In this document: piece by piece, positions 8,797 to 17,361 of the stretch
Layout of the letters: each line of letters starts with the position of its first letter
Position numbering within the stretch: the stretch's first letter is position 1
Source of the DNA: JAYKHL01 sp035284865
GTDB taxonomy: Bacteria > Cyanobacteriota > Sericytochromatia > S15B-MN24 > JAQBPE01
DNA: 64,000 bases
Direction of reading: 5' to 3'
NCBI GenBank assembly: GCA_035284865.1
Contig: JAYKHL010000082.1
Location: forward strand, 1-64,000
Translations under genes and position numbers: made by a program
The notes under the pieces: generated by a model
The model's database searches: none
What the model saw: only the letters and a program-made list of their open reading frames with translations
What the model was told of the DNA's origin: nothing

Positions 8797-9633
8797 ATGA
8801 CGCCCCACACCGAGTCGCCTGCCGAGCTGCGCCGCATCGCCTGGCGGCTGCGCACCGACGTGATCGAGATGATCACGGCCGCGGCCTCCGGCCACCCGGG
8901 GGGCTCCCTGTCGGCGATCGACCTCATCACGACGCTCTACCACGCGGTGCTCCGGCATGACCCGGCCAACCCGACGTGGGCGGCGCGCGATCGCTTCATC
9001 CTGAGCAAGGGGCACGCCTGCCCGGCCCTGTACGCCGTGCTGGGGGACCTGGGCTACTTCGATCGCGCCCTGTTTCCGACGCTCCGCCGCCTCGGGAGCC
9101 CGTTGCAGGGGCACCCCGAGCTTGGCAAGCTCGCGGGCGTGGAGGCCTCGACCGGCTCGCTCGGACAGGGGCTCTCGCTCGGCCTCGGGATGGCCGAGGG
9201 GGCGCGCATCAGCGGCACGGGCTCCCACGTCTGGGTGCTGATGGGCGACGGGGAACTGGACGAAGGACAGGTCTGGGAGGCCGCGATGTACGCGGGGGCC
9301 CGGCACGTCACCAACCTCACGGCCATCGTCGACGTGAATGGGCTGCAACTCGACGACACGACGGATCGCATCCTGGCGCTGGAGCCCCTCGCCGACAAGT
9401 GGCGGTCCTTCGGCTGGCATGTCGTCGACATCGACGGCCACGACTTCGACGCCATCCTGGCGGCCTACCGCGAGGCCCTGGCCGCGGCCGGGCGCCCGAC
9501 GGTGGTGCTGGCGCGGACGGTGAAGGGGAAGGGCGTGTCTTTCATGGAGCACAACAACGAGTGGCACGGCGCCGCCCCGAGCCGCGAGCAGGCCGACCGC
9601 GCCCTCGCGGAGCTGGCCGCAGCCAGCGCCTGA
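8797..9633 (+). CDS. Transketolase, N-terminal (thiamine diphosphate) subunit
   Basis: Thiamine-diphosphate-binding half of a split transketolase, which moves two-carbon units between sugar phosphates in the pentose phosphate pathway. The 278 residues contain ASGHPGGSLSAID, LSKGHACPALYAVLGDLGYF, GSLGQGLSLGLGMA and the cofactor motif GDGELDEGQVWEAAMYA followed by VDVNGLQLD. It stops where the pyrimidine-binding domain would begin in a full-length enzyme. That domain is encoded by the next gene, 25 bases downstream. Split transketolases are common in archaea and many bacteria and are often found in sugar clusters; here it directly follows the glycan operon and may supply sugar precursors. Confidence 0.92.
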   Translation: MTPHTESPAELRRIAWRLRTDVIEMITAAASGHPGGSLSAIDLITTLYHAVLRHDPANPTWAARDRFILSKGHACPALYAVLGDLGYFDRALFPTLRRLGSPLQGHPELGKLAGVEASTGSLGQGLSLGLGMAEGARISGTGSHVWVLMGDGELDEGQVWEAAMYAGARHVTNLTAIVDVNGLQLDDTTDRILALEPLADKWRSFGWHVVDIDGHDFDAILAAYREALAAAGRPTVVLARTVKGKGVSFMEHNNEWHGAAPSREQADRALAELAAASA

Positions 9634-9658
9634 GCGGCACACGACGAGGAGGCCCGAG

Positions 9659-10636
9659 ATGGCGGTTCGTGAACGGAAGATGGGGGCGGCCACGCGGGAC
9701 GCCTACGGCGAGGCACTCCTGCAGCTGGGCGGGCAGGACCCCCGGGTCGTTGTGCTCGACGCGGACCTGAGCAAGTCCACCAAGAGCGGAGCCTTTGCGA
9801 AGGCCTTCCCGGACCGCTTCCTCAACGTCGGCATCGCGGAAGCCAACATGGTGAGCATGGCAGCCGGGCTGGCCACCTGCGGGCTGATCCCCTTCGCGCA
9901 CTCGTTCGCCTCGTTCCTGATGTGCAAGACCTTCGACCAGCTCCGGATGGGCGTGGCGAACCCACGCGTCAACGCGAAGTTCGTGGGCTCGCACGGCGGC
10001 ATCTCTCTGGGGGAGGACGGTGCCTCCCAGATGGCGGTGGAGGACATCGCCCTGGCGTGCGCCCTGCCGCACTTCCAGGTGCTGGTGCCAGCCGATGGGG
10101 CCTCGACGCGCGCCCTCACGGCCGCGATCGCGGCCCACGACGGGCCGGTGTTCATGCGCACGGGGCGCCCGAAGGCCCCCATCGTCTACGGCCCGGAGGC
10201 GGCCTTTCCCCTCGGGGGGTCGCACCTGCTCCAGGCGGGTCACGACGTCACGATCGTGGCCAACGGCCTGCTGGTCTTCGAGGCGCTGCAGGCGGCCGAC
10301 ATGGCGGCCGAGATCGGGCTCTCCGTCGGCGTGCTCGACTGCTACAGCGTGAAGCCGCTGGACGAGGCGGCCGTTGAGCGGGCAGCACGGGCCTCCGGGG
10401 CGCTGCTCGTGGCCGAGGAGCACCTGACGACGGGAGGGCTCGGGGCGATGGTGGCACAGGCCGCGGCGCGGTGCTGCCCGGTCCCGATGGACTTCGTCGG
10501 CGTCGCCGATCGCTACGGGGAAAGTGGCGCGCCCGACGCCCTGCTGGCCCACCACGGCCTGACGGCAGCGCACCTGTTCGCGCGTGTCCAGGCCCTGGCA
10601 GCCCGCAAGTCCCAGGGCCTGGGCGTCCCTGCCTGA
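9659..10636 (+). CDS. Transketolase, C-terminal (pyrimidine-binding) subunit
   Basis: Second half of the split transketolase, 325 residues. It has the pyrimidine-binding domain (LDADLSKSTKSGAFAKAFPDRF, NVGIAEANMVSMAAGLA, HGGISLGEDGASQMAVEDIAL) and a C-terminal transketolase domain (VGVLDCYSVKPLDEAAVE, LVAEEHLTTGGLGAMVA). GAGGAGG lies seven bases before the ATG. The EAN sequence carries the conserved Glu that activates thiamine diphosphate. It must pair with the product of the preceding gene. Confidence 0.92.
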   Translation: MAVRERKMGAATRDAYGEALLQLGGQDPRVVVLDADLSKSTKSGAFAKAFPDRFLNVGIAEANMVSMAAGLATCGLIPFAHSFASFLMCKTFDQLRMGVANPRVNAKFVGSHGGISLGEDGASQMAVEDIALACALPHFQVLVPADGASTRALTAAIAAHDGPVFMRTGRPKAPIVYGPEAAFPLGGSHLLQAGHDVTIVANGLLVFEALQAADMAAEIGLSVGVLDCYSVKPLDEAAVERAARASGALLVAEEHLTTGGLGAMVAQAAARCCPVPMDFVGVADRYGESGAPDALLAHHGLTAAHLFARVQALAARKSQGLGVPA

Positions 10637-10651
10637 GGGCCGAGGCCACTG

Positions 10652-11758
10652 GTGACCGCCACGACGCCCTCCTCGCTGACGCTCGAGCTGGAGCCCGAGG
10701 CCACGGCTGGCCGGCTGGCCGTGGTGATCCACAACCCGACGGCCGGCTCGGGCCCCGGCAAGGTGCGAGTCGAGCTCGGGGCCGTGCGCGAGCGCTTCGC
10801 TGCCGCCGGGTGGCGCTGCGGTGCCATCGCCACCCGGCAAGCCGGGGACGGGACGGACGCCGCCCGCCTCGCGCTCGCGGCAGGGGCCGACGCCGTCGTG
10901 GCGATGGGTGGAGATGGCACCATCAACGAGGTCGTGCAGGCCCTCGCCGGCCAGGCGGTGCCGCTCGGCATCATCCCCACGGGCACCATCAACATCCTGG
11001 CGCTGGAGCTGGGCCTCCCGCTCGAGCCCCTCGCGGCCGTTGACGCCATCGCCCGGGGCATCCCCCGGGCCATCGACCTCGGCCGCGCGAACGGGCGCTA
11101 CTTCGCGATCATGATCGGCCTTGGCTACGACGCCCAGGCCACCCTCAACCTGCTGCCGGAGCTCAAGGCCTGGACGGGCTCGCTGGCCTACTGGGTGGCG
11201 GCCCTGCGCTCCTACACCCTTCACAAGGCCGTGCGAGCCAAGATCCTCATCTCGGATGGGCGCCGCACGCGGCGCCTGCGACGCCTGGTTTACTGCATGG
11301 TGATCAGCAACAGTGGGCTGTACGCCGGGGGCCGGCTGCAGTTCTACGGCGATGGCCCACAGCCTCGCGCGCCCTGGATCTTCCGGCAGCTGCGCCGGCT
11401 GGTGGGCCTGGGCACCGAGTCCTACACGGCCGTCCGGGAGCTGATGCCGGCGTCGCTGGTGGAAGGTGGCACGGATCGACCGGCCCCTCCGCCTGCCGAC
11501 GTCGCAGACGGCTTCCTCGACGCGGTGGTGATCCGATCGGGGCGCTGGTACCGCGCCCTGTTCCACGGCCTGCTGACCTTCCTGGGCAAGCTTCACACGG
11601 TGGGCGACGTGGAATTCTTCCGGGCGACCCGCATCGAGTTCCGCTCCTCGCGCCCCTTCCCCTACCAGCTCGACGGCGATCACGCCGGCCACTCCCCCGT
11701 CGTGGTCGAGATCGTGCCACAGGCCCTGCACGTGATGACGCCCCCCACCGAGGCCTGA
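10652..11758 (+). CDS. Diacylglycerol kinase-family lipid kinase (YegS/DagK-like)
   Basis: Probably phosphorylates a lipid such as diacylglycerol, recycling it into phosphatidic acid at the inner face of the membrane. The 368-residue protein has IHNPTAGSGPGK near the N-terminus, the nucleotide-binding VVAMGGDGTINEVVQAL, and GIIPTGTINILALELGLPL, all catalytic-domain signatures of the DAGK_cat family. A less conserved C-terminal half follows. A GTG start 15 bases after the transketolase stop is the first in-frame start with a short N-terminal extension. An unusual stretch around residues 225-300 (GDGPQPRAPWIFRQL and beyond) appears to be an insertion. The exact lipid is unknown; sphingosine/ceramide-like kinases share the fold. 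Confidence 0.85.
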   Translation: MTATTPSSLTLELEPEATAGRLAVVIHNPTAGSGPGKVRVELGAVRERFAAAGWRCGAIATRQAGDGTDAARLALAAGADAVVAMGGDGTINEVVQALAGQAVPLGIIPTGTINILALELGLPLEPLAAVDAIARGIPRAIDLGRANGRYFAIMIGLGYDAQATLNLLPELKAWTGSLAYWVAALRSYTLHKAVRAKILISDGRRTRRLRRLVYCMVISNSGLYAGGRLQFYGDGPQPRAPWIFRQLRRLVGLGTESYTAVRELMPASLVEGGTDRPAPPPADVADGFLDAVVIRSGRWYRALFHGLLTFLGKLHTVGDVEFFRATRIEFRSSRPFPYQLDGDHAGHSPVVVEIVPQALHVMTPPTEA

Positions 11759-11768
11759 CGTCCCGGCG

Positions 11769-11777
11769 TGCTATACT
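11769..11777 (+). promoter_or_regulatory. Extended -10 element before the small membrane protein
   Basis: TGCTATACT fits TGnTATAAT with one mismatch in the hexamer. It lies about 33 bases before the GTG at 11811 in the gap after the lipid kinase gene. No convincing -35 was found. Confidence 0.45.
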
Positions 11778-11810
11778 GGCGCGGCCTGGCACAGGTGGGA
11801 GGAGCACAAG

Positions 11811-12092
11811 GTGGGGCATGCCATACAGACCCTGGGGCCGCTGCTGGGCCCCCTGATCGGCTTCCTGTTCACGCTGGCGGCGGTGCTGTTCATCGCCCTG
11901 CGTGCCGACAAGACCGAGCGCCCCGGGGCCCTCGAGGCGCTGCAGGCTGCGGCCACAGGCGGCCCCCCCCCCGCAGGAGAGGGAGCCCTCGGCCAGCCAG
12001 CAGAGGCGCCAGCGACGGAGGCGCCCCCCGCCGCACAGCCGCAGCCGGGGCCCGATGCGCCCCCCCCTGGCCCAGACGCGCCCCAGCGCTGA
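11811..12092 (+). CDS. Small single-pass membrane protein with acidic Pro/Ala tail
   Basis: 93 residues of unknown function. Residues 8-30 (LGPLLGPLIGFLFTLAAVLF onward) form one membrane segment. The rest is a Pro/Ala/Gly/Glu-rich, apparently disordered tail ending in two PGPDAP units. The GTG start is supported by GGAGGAG about nine bases upstream, and an extended -10 lies further up. The protein resembles a membrane anchor or FtsB-sized accessory subunit only in outline, so no role is assigned. It sits alone between a lipid kinase gene and topA. Confidence 0.6.
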   Translation: MGHAIQTLGPLLGPLIGFLFTLAAVLFIALRADKTERPGALEALQAAATGGPPPAGEGALGQPAEAPATEAPPAAQPQPGPDAPPPGPDAPQR

Positions 12093-12144
12093 GTCCAGCC
12101 AGGGCCGCGTTGGGGTTTATGTCACCAACCCGGCTGGCGCGATG

Positions 12145-12153
12145 TGGTATACC
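12145..12153 (+). promoter_or_regulatory. Extended -10 element of topA
   Basis: TGGTATACC, an extended -10 with two mismatches in the last positions, lies 71 bases before the topA ATG. Transcripts from it would have a leader of about 65 nt. There is no obvious -35. Confidence 0.45.
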
Positions 12154-12224
12154 AGTGTTCGCGACGGGTCCCGAGCGACCCGCGCCACCGCCTGGCGACG
12201 TGGCCGGGCCAGATTGAGGGCGTC

Positions 12225-14423
12225 ATGGCCAAAAACCTCGTGATAGTGGAGTCTCCCGCCAAGGCGAAGACCATCGAGAAGATCCTGGGCAAGGACTTCT
12301 CCGTCAAGGCGTCGGCCGGCCACGTGCGAGACCTGCCGAAGAAGGGCATCGGCGTCGACGTTCGCAAGAACTACGCGCCCAAGTACGAGGTGCTGCCGGA
12401 CAAGCTCGAGAAGGTCAAGGAGCTGTGCGAGGCGGCCAGCAAGGCGAAGACGATCTACCTGGCCCCTGACCCGGACCGCGAGGGGGAGGCCATCGCCTGG
12501 CACCTGGCCAACATCCTGGCGGACACCGCCGCCGAGCAGGGCGCCAAGGTCAAGCGCATCGAGTTCAACGAGATCACCCGGGACGCCATCGAGCGCGCCA
12601 TCAAGAAGCCGCGCGACATCGCCCAGCCCCGGGTGGACGCGCAGCAGGCCCGCCGTGTGCTGGACCGGCTGGTGGGCTACAAGATCTCCCCGCTGCTGTG
12701 GGTCAAGGTGAAGCGTGGGCTCTCTGCCGGGCGCGTGCAGTCGGTGGCCGTGCGCCTCATCTGCGACCGGGAACGCGAGGTCCAGGCCTTCGTGCCGCAG
12801 GAGTACTGGTCGATCGGCGTCGAGCTCCAGAAGGGCAAGGCCGCCTTCGGGACGGAGCTCGTGCGCTGGCAGGGCAAGCGGATCGGTGGGGGGGGCAAGG
12901 ACGCGGCCGGCGAGGCCGAGAAGGGCAAGGACAAGGAGCTCGTCATTTCGGACGGCCAGCTCGCCCAACAGATCGTCGCCGCCCTCGAGGCGAGCGCCCC
13001 CAAGGTCGCCAAGATCGCCACCCGGGAAAGCAAGCGCCAGCCTGCGCCGCCCTTCATCACCTCGACCCTTCAGCAGGAGGCCAGCCGGCGCTTCGGCTTC
13101 ACGGTGAAGCGCACGATGGCCCTGGCCCAGCAGCTTTATGAAGGCATCGAGCTGGGCGCCGAGGGGCCCGTGGGCCTGATCACCTACATGCGAACGGACT
13201 CCACCCGCGTCGCCAAGGAGGCGCAAGAGGAAGCGGACGCCTGGGTCAAGGCAACGTGGGGGGCCGACTACCTCCCCACCGAGAAGCGGGCCTTCAAGTC
13301 GAAGAAAGGGGCCCAGGACGCCCACGAGGCGATCCGCCCGACCAGCGTGGCGCGCACGCCCGAGGCCATGAAGAAGGTCCTCCGGCCGGAGCAGTGGAAG
13401 CTGTACAGCCTGGTCTGGCAGCGGTTCATGGCCTCCCAGATGGCGAACGCGCAGCTCTCGACGCTCTCGATCGACATCGAGGCCGGCGAGGGGGTGCTGC
13501 GTGTGTCGGACACCAAGGTCGTGTTTGCCGGCTACCAGAAGGTCTACGAAGAGCTCTCCGAGGACGAGGAGGCCCCTCCCGAGGCGCCGCCCCCGAGCAA
13601 GCTGCCGGAGCTCGTCGAAGGAGAGCCGCTCAAGCTGAAGGACGTCGCGCCGCGCCAGCACTTCACCCAACCGCCCCCGCGCTTCACCGAGGCCAGCCTG
13701 GTCAAGGCCATGGAGGCCGAGGGCATCGGGCGCCCTTCCACCTACGCCCCCACGATCGCCACCATCCAGGACCGTGGCTACGTGGTGAAAGAGGGGCGTG
13801 CCCTTCAGCCCACGGACCTCGGGCTGGCCGTGAACGCCCAGCTCGTGCAGCACTTCCCGGACATCGTCGACGTGAGGTTCACGGCCGAGATGGAGTCCAA
13901 GCTCGACGGCGTCGAGGCCGGCGGCGAGCCATGGCAGACGCTCATCGACAAGTTCTACACGCCCTTCAAGGAGACGCTGAAGAAGGCGACGGCCGAGATG
14001 GAGGCCATCTCCATCCCCTCAGGAGAGATGTGCGAGGTCTGCGGCAAGGAGTACGTCATCAAGAGCGGCCGCTACGGCGAGTTCCTCGCGTGCTCGGGCT
14101 ACCCGGCGTGCACCAGCAAGAAGCCGTACTTCAAGAAGATCGGCATGAAGTGCCCCACGTGCACCGAGGGCGACGTCATCGAGAAGCGCTCGCGGATGGG
14201 CAAGACCTTCTACGGGTGCCAGCGCTGGCCGGAGTGTAACTTCACGACGTGGGACCTCCCCACCGAGCAACGCTGCGAGAAGTGCGAGAGCGTGATGGTG
14301 CTCAAACGCATGAAGACGGGCCGCACGTACCTCAAGTGCTCCGTGAAGGACTGCGGCCACACCAGCTACGTGGTGAAGAAGAAGGCTGGAGACGACGAGG
14401 CCCAGGAGGCAGGCACGGCCTGA
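12225..14423 (+). CDS. topA: DNA topoisomerase I
   Basis: Relaxes negative supercoils by cutting one strand through a 5'-phosphotyrosine link. The 732-residue protein has the Toprim domain (LVIVESPAKAKTIEKILG at residues 4-21; APDPDREGEAIAWHL), the domain with the active-site tyrosine Y321 in GLITYMRTDSTRV, and FTEASLVKAMEAEGIGRPST. At the C-terminus are three four-cysteine zinc ribbons (CEVCGKEY to YPAC, CPTCTEGD to WPEC, CEKCESVM to VKDC). I start at the ATG giving MAKNLVIVES because homology begins there, although the frame is open upstream. An insert at about residues 225-245, rich in Lys/Gly (KDAAGEAEKGKDKE), varies between species. Confidence 0.97.
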   Translation: MAKNLVIVESPAKAKTIEKILGKDFSVKASAGHVRDLPKKGIGVDVRKNYAPKYEVLPDKLEKVKELCEAASKAKTIYLAPDPDREGEAIAWHLANILADTAAEQGAKVKRIEFNEITRDAIERAIKKPRDIAQPRVDAQQARRVLDRLVGYKISPLLWVKVKRGLSAGRVQSVAVRLICDREREVQAFVPQEYWSIGVELQKGKAAFGTELVRWQGKRIGGGGKDAAGEAEKGKDKELVISDGQLAQQIVAALEASAPKVAKIATRESKRQPAPPFITSTLQQEASRRFGFTVKRTMALAQQLYEGIELGAEGPVGLITYMRTDSTRVAKEAQEEADAWVKATWGADYLPTEKRAFKSKKGAQDAHEAIRPTSVARTPEAMKKVLRPEQWKLYSLVWQRFMASQMANAQLSTLSIDIEAGEGVLRVSDTKVVFAGYQKVYEELSEDEEAPPEAPPPSKLPELVEGEPLKLKDVAPRQHFTQPPPRFTEASLVKAMEAEGIGRPSTYAPTIATIQDRGYVVKEGRALQPTDLGLAVNAQLVQHFPDIVDVRFTAEMESKLDGVEAGGEPWQTLIDKFYTPFKETLKKATAEMEAISIPSGEMCEVCGKEYVIKSGRYGEFLACSGYPACTSKKPYFKKIGMKCPTCTEGDVIEKRSRMGKTFYGCQRWPECNFTTWDLPTEQRCEKCESVMVLKRMKTGRTYLKCSVKDCGHTSYVVKKKAGDDEAQEAGTA

Positions 14424-14426
14424 GGC

Positions 14427-15623
14427 GTGGAGGTCCTGCTCGTCGGCCCCGACCGGTCGGTGGCCCAGGTCTGTGGTGACGACGTCCTGACCAGGCTGCT
14501 GCTGGCCCATCCACCGCCGGGCGTGCGTTACACCCACCTCGCCACGGCCCTGCAAGCCGGCGTTGTTGCCCGGACGCGCTGGGGGCGGGCCTGGCTGGCG
14601 TCGCTGGTGATGCACTCCCGCCCACCGGCGGGCGTGCCCTATGCGTGGTCGGGGCTGCCACCGCTGCCGTACCGTCTGCTGGGCCGGGTGTGGCCGGACC
14701 GGCCGGATGAGGACATCCAGTGGCTGCGCCTGCGGCCGGGCCACGGCTTCGACCTCGTGCACGCGTGGGACTACCCCGTGCACCTCGGACGGCGCGGGTC
14801 CCGGCCACCCGTCGTGCTGCACACCGGCACCGGCAACACGGACCTCCTCACGAGCTACTACGCGCTGCCCCCCGCGTTGACGGCCCGGCTCGCCCGGCGT
14901 GACGCCAGGCTGCTGCGGGCCCTGGGCGTGCTGCACGATCTGTACAGCACCCGGGACGCGGCCGCCGTGGTCGTGCCCTCCCGCTACGCCTGGGACCTGC
15001 ACCGGGCGGCGGGCGTGCCGGAGGGGAAGCTGCGGTTGATCCGCCTCGGGCTCGATGCCCCCCCGGAGGCGTCCCTCGGGACGCGGCGCGAGCCCGGGAC
15101 GGTGCGCTTCACGCTCGTCGGGCACCAGCTCTGGCGCAAGGGCGGACGTGCGCTGCTCGCGGCCTTCGACCGCGTCCGACGGCGGCATCCCGAGGCCCGC
15201 CTGACGCTCGTGAGCGCCGTCGACCCCGAGGCCCTCGGCCTCTCCCTCGAGGGCGTGACGATCCACCCGGGCCTGCCGCGTGACGCCATCTACCGTGACA
15301 TCTATCCCGCCACGGACGTGTACGTCCTGCCCTCCCTGGCCGAGGGGTACGGGATGTCCGCCGTCGAGGCGATGGGCTTCGGCCTGCCCGTGGTGGCCAC
15401 GCGCATCTCAGCCCTGCAGGAGCTGGTGGAGGACGAGGTGACGGGCCTGCTCGTTCCTCCCGACGACCCGGAGGCCCTGGCCCGGGCCATGATCCGGCTG
15501 CTGGAGGCCCCCGCGCTGCGAGCGCGGCTGGGGGCCGCAGGCCGGGCCCGCTTCCTGGCAGAGCACGAGGTGGGCGTCTGCCAGGCTGCGATGCGCCGGG
15601 TCTATGACGAGGCGCTGGCCTGA
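14427..15623 (+). CDS. Family 4 glycosyltransferase
   Basis: GT-B glycosyltransferase of 398 residues, starting with GTG four bases after the topA stop. The C-terminal domain has FTLVGHQLWRKGGRALLAAF, LPSLAEGYGMSAVEAMGFGLPVVAT (EGxGxxxxEAMxxGxPVV donor site), and GLLVPPDDPEALARAMIRLL. The N-terminal half has VLHTGTGNTDLLTSYYALPP. The position directly behind topA is not informative about its substrate; it is one of eight glycosyltransferase genes in the first 20 kb. Co-transcription with topA is likely from the four-base spacing. Confidence 0.87.
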   Translation: MEVLLVGPDRSVAQVCGDDVLTRLLLAHPPPGVRYTHLATALQAGVVARTRWGRAWLASLVMHSRPPAGVPYAWSGLPPLPYRLLGRVWPDRPDEDIQWLRLRPGHGFDLVHAWDYPVHLGRRGSRPPVVLHTGTGNTDLLTSYYALPPALTARLARRDARLLRALGVLHDLYSTRDAAAVVVPSRYAWDLHRAAGVPEGKLRLIRLGLDAPPEASLGTRREPGTVRFTLVGHQLWRKGGRALLAAFDRVRRRHPEARLTLVSAVDPEALGLSLEGVTIHPGLPRDAIYRDIYPATDVYVLPSLAEGYGMSAVEAMGFGLPVVATRISALQELVEDEVTGLLVPPDDPEALARAMIRLLEAPALRARLGAAGRARFLAEHEVGVCQAAMRRVYDEALA

Positions 15624-15722
15624 GGCCTGCTGCCCGGCCGCGGGGAAGGGCCCTCCCGGGCGAACGGTGGCGCGATCGAGCGTGTTCGTGTTTGAATCCC
15701 TCAGGACACAAGAGGTTGAACC

Positions 15723-16355
15723 GTGGTGACCCGCTCGCTCATCGATCAGGCATACGACGCGCTGACCCAGCAGGGCTGGCTGCTGGTGGCGGACCCTGCC
15801 CTGCCGTGCCTGGCCACCCTGGTGGCCGGCGAGCCCATCCGTGGCTCCTGGTGGGGGCACCCCGCAGGCAAGACGATCTACGCGCTGGCTGACGAGCTCC
15901 AACGCAGGCCCGATGTGATGGTCGTCAAGCTCGTGGGCGGCAAGCTCACCTACGTGCACGAGCGGCTCTGGCCGGCCCTGCTGGCCGTGGCGATGGCGGG
16001 CGAGCCGTGGCAACAGACCAAGCTCAGCCCCGAAAGCAAGTGGCTGCTGACGCGCGTGGGCGCCCAGGGCCGGATCCGGCTGGACCAGATGTTGCACGCC
16101 GACTGGGCCGCGCGTGATCTGGCCCGCGCGGCGAAGCTGCTCGAGGCGCGGCTGCTCGTCTTCAGTGAGGACATCGTGACGGAGCGGGGAGCCCAGACCC
16201 GGGCCCTCGAGGGCTGGGAGCACTGGCTGGCGCGCACCGGCTATGCCCGGGCGCCCCTCACGCCGGCCGAGGGTCGGGCCCAGCTGATCGAGGCCGTGGC
16301 CCCCGTCGTGCCCGCCGGCAAGGCGGCTCGCCTCATGCCCTGGCCGGCGAGCTGA
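15723..16355 (+). CDS. Conserved hypothetical protein, 210 residues
   Basis: I recognise the sequence pattern (GSWWGHPAGKTIYALADEL, VVKLVGGKLTYVHERLWPAL) from uncharacterised proteins in several phyla, but no function is established to my knowledge. It is soluble and has no signal peptide. The segment TKLSPESKWLLTRVGAQGRIRLD looks like a helix-rich, possibly winged-helix region. The GTG start follows GAGGTTGAACC. Its 3' end overlaps the converging glycosyltransferase gene by 23 bases. A DNA-binding or DNA-repair accessory role is only a guess. Confidence 0.7.
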   Translation: MVTRSLIDQAYDALTQQGWLLVADPALPCLATLVAGEPIRGSWWGHPAGKTIYALADELQRRPDVMVVKLVGGKLTYVHERLWPALLAVAMAGEPWQQTKLSPESKWLLTRVGAQGRIRLDQMLHADWAARDLARAAKLLEARLLVFSEDIVTERGAQTRALEGWEHWLARTGYARAPLTPAEGRAQLIEAVAPVVPAGKAARLMPWPAS

Positions 16356-17235
16356 TCCGGGCAAGCCGGGCCCGGCACCTGCGGCGCCGGCGGTCACGAA
16401 GGTCGGCAGGCAGCATCAGCAAGAACGCCGCGGCAGCCGGGGCCAGCCCCCGGAAGCGGTACAGAAAGCGCCGGATGCTGCCGCGCACCTCCAGCCCGGC
16501 CTCGGGGTCCCGCGGACCCACCAGGCTCGCATGCACCCCCGGGTGCAGGAACACGGCCCAACCCTTCAGCCGCGCCCGCTGACACCAGTCCCAGACCTCG
16601 CCGCCGTCGGGGTAGCCCGCGTCGAGGCCCCCGACGTCCTGGAGGGCGGCCCGGCGCACGAGCAGGCAGCCGCCCTCGGCGGCCTCCACCTCACGCGGGG
16701 TCGTGACCATCCGGCTGAAGGCACGCTGCAGCTCCGGCGTGGCCTCCACCGGCCCCAGCGCGGCACGCAAAACCGCCCGCGGCGTGGGGAAGGCGCGGCT
16801 GGAGGCCTGATCGGAGCCGTCCGGCGCCAGGTAGCGCGGCACCACGGCACCGATGAACTGGCCGCTCTCTGCGAAGCGATGCAGCTCGGCGATCGCCGCC
16901 GCGGTCGGGATGGCCGAGCCATCCAGCAGCAACAGGTGGCCCCCACCGGCAGCCCTGACGCCCACGTCGTAAAGCTTCCCGCGCTCGGTCCCCGGCGGCG
17001 CACGGTACAGCAGCACCAGCGGGAACTCGGCGCGCACGCCTGCCAGCGCGGCGCCCTCGGTGCCCGCCACGACGACGATCACCTCGCAGGCGAGGGGGAG
17101 GCGGGCGTCACGCAGCGCCCGCAACAGGGTGAGCAGCGCGGGCCCGGGTTCAGCCAGGGCCACCACCACCGACAGGGCGAGGGATGGGGGGCGGCTGAAG
17201 ACCGGCGGCTGGACGCGGGGCAGGAGCGCGGGCAC
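16333..17235 (-). CDS. Family 2 glycosyltransferase
   Basis: About 300 residues. The N-terminal part SLALSVVVALAEPGPALLTLL, then EVIVVVAGTEGAAL, GKLYDVGVRAAGGGHLLLLDG in the place of the usual DxD strand, and GGEVWDWCQRARLKGWAVFLHP match GT2 enzymes. The GTG start is chosen for GGAGGA five bases upstream; two in-frame ATGs lie 51-54 bases further up without a ribosome site. The metal motif is weaker than in neighbours (LDGS rather than a D-x-D), so activity may differ. A hydrophobic C-terminal segment (LAPAAAAFLLMLPADL) followed by an Arg-rich tail suggests membrane attachment. It is the only minus-strand gene between 2210 and 19742. Confidence 0.75.
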   Translation of the reverse strand: MPALLPRVQPPVFSRPPSLALSVVVALAEPGPALLTLLRALRDARLPLACEVIVVVAGTEGAALAGVRAEFPLVLLYRAPPGTERGKLYDVGVRAAGGGHLLLLDGSAIPTAAAIAELHRFAESGQFIGAVVPRYLAPDGSDQASSRAFPTPRAVLRAALGPVEATPELQRAFSRMVTTPREVEAAEGGCLLVRRAALQDVGGLDAGYPDGGEVWDWCQRARLKGWAVFLHPGVHASLVGPRDPEAGLEVRGSIRRFLYRFRGLAPAAAAFLLMLPADLRDRRRRRCRARLARISSPARA

Positions 17236-17341
17236 GGAATTCCTCCGAGGGCGGGTCACAACGCGCACTGGCTGCGTCGGGCTCATCATTCTACGACACC
17301 CGGGGCCGCCCGCGCACGGGGGCGAGGGCCCGGCGGCGAGA

Positions 17342-17350
17342 TGGTATAAC
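17342..17350 (+). promoter_or_regulatory. Extended -10 element TGGTATAAC
   Basis: The best match to TGGTATAAT in this window, 11 bases before the ATG at 17362. Transcription from it would give a leader of only about five bases. No -35 box is visible. Confidence 0.5.
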
Positions 17351-17361
17351 TGGGCAGCCGC

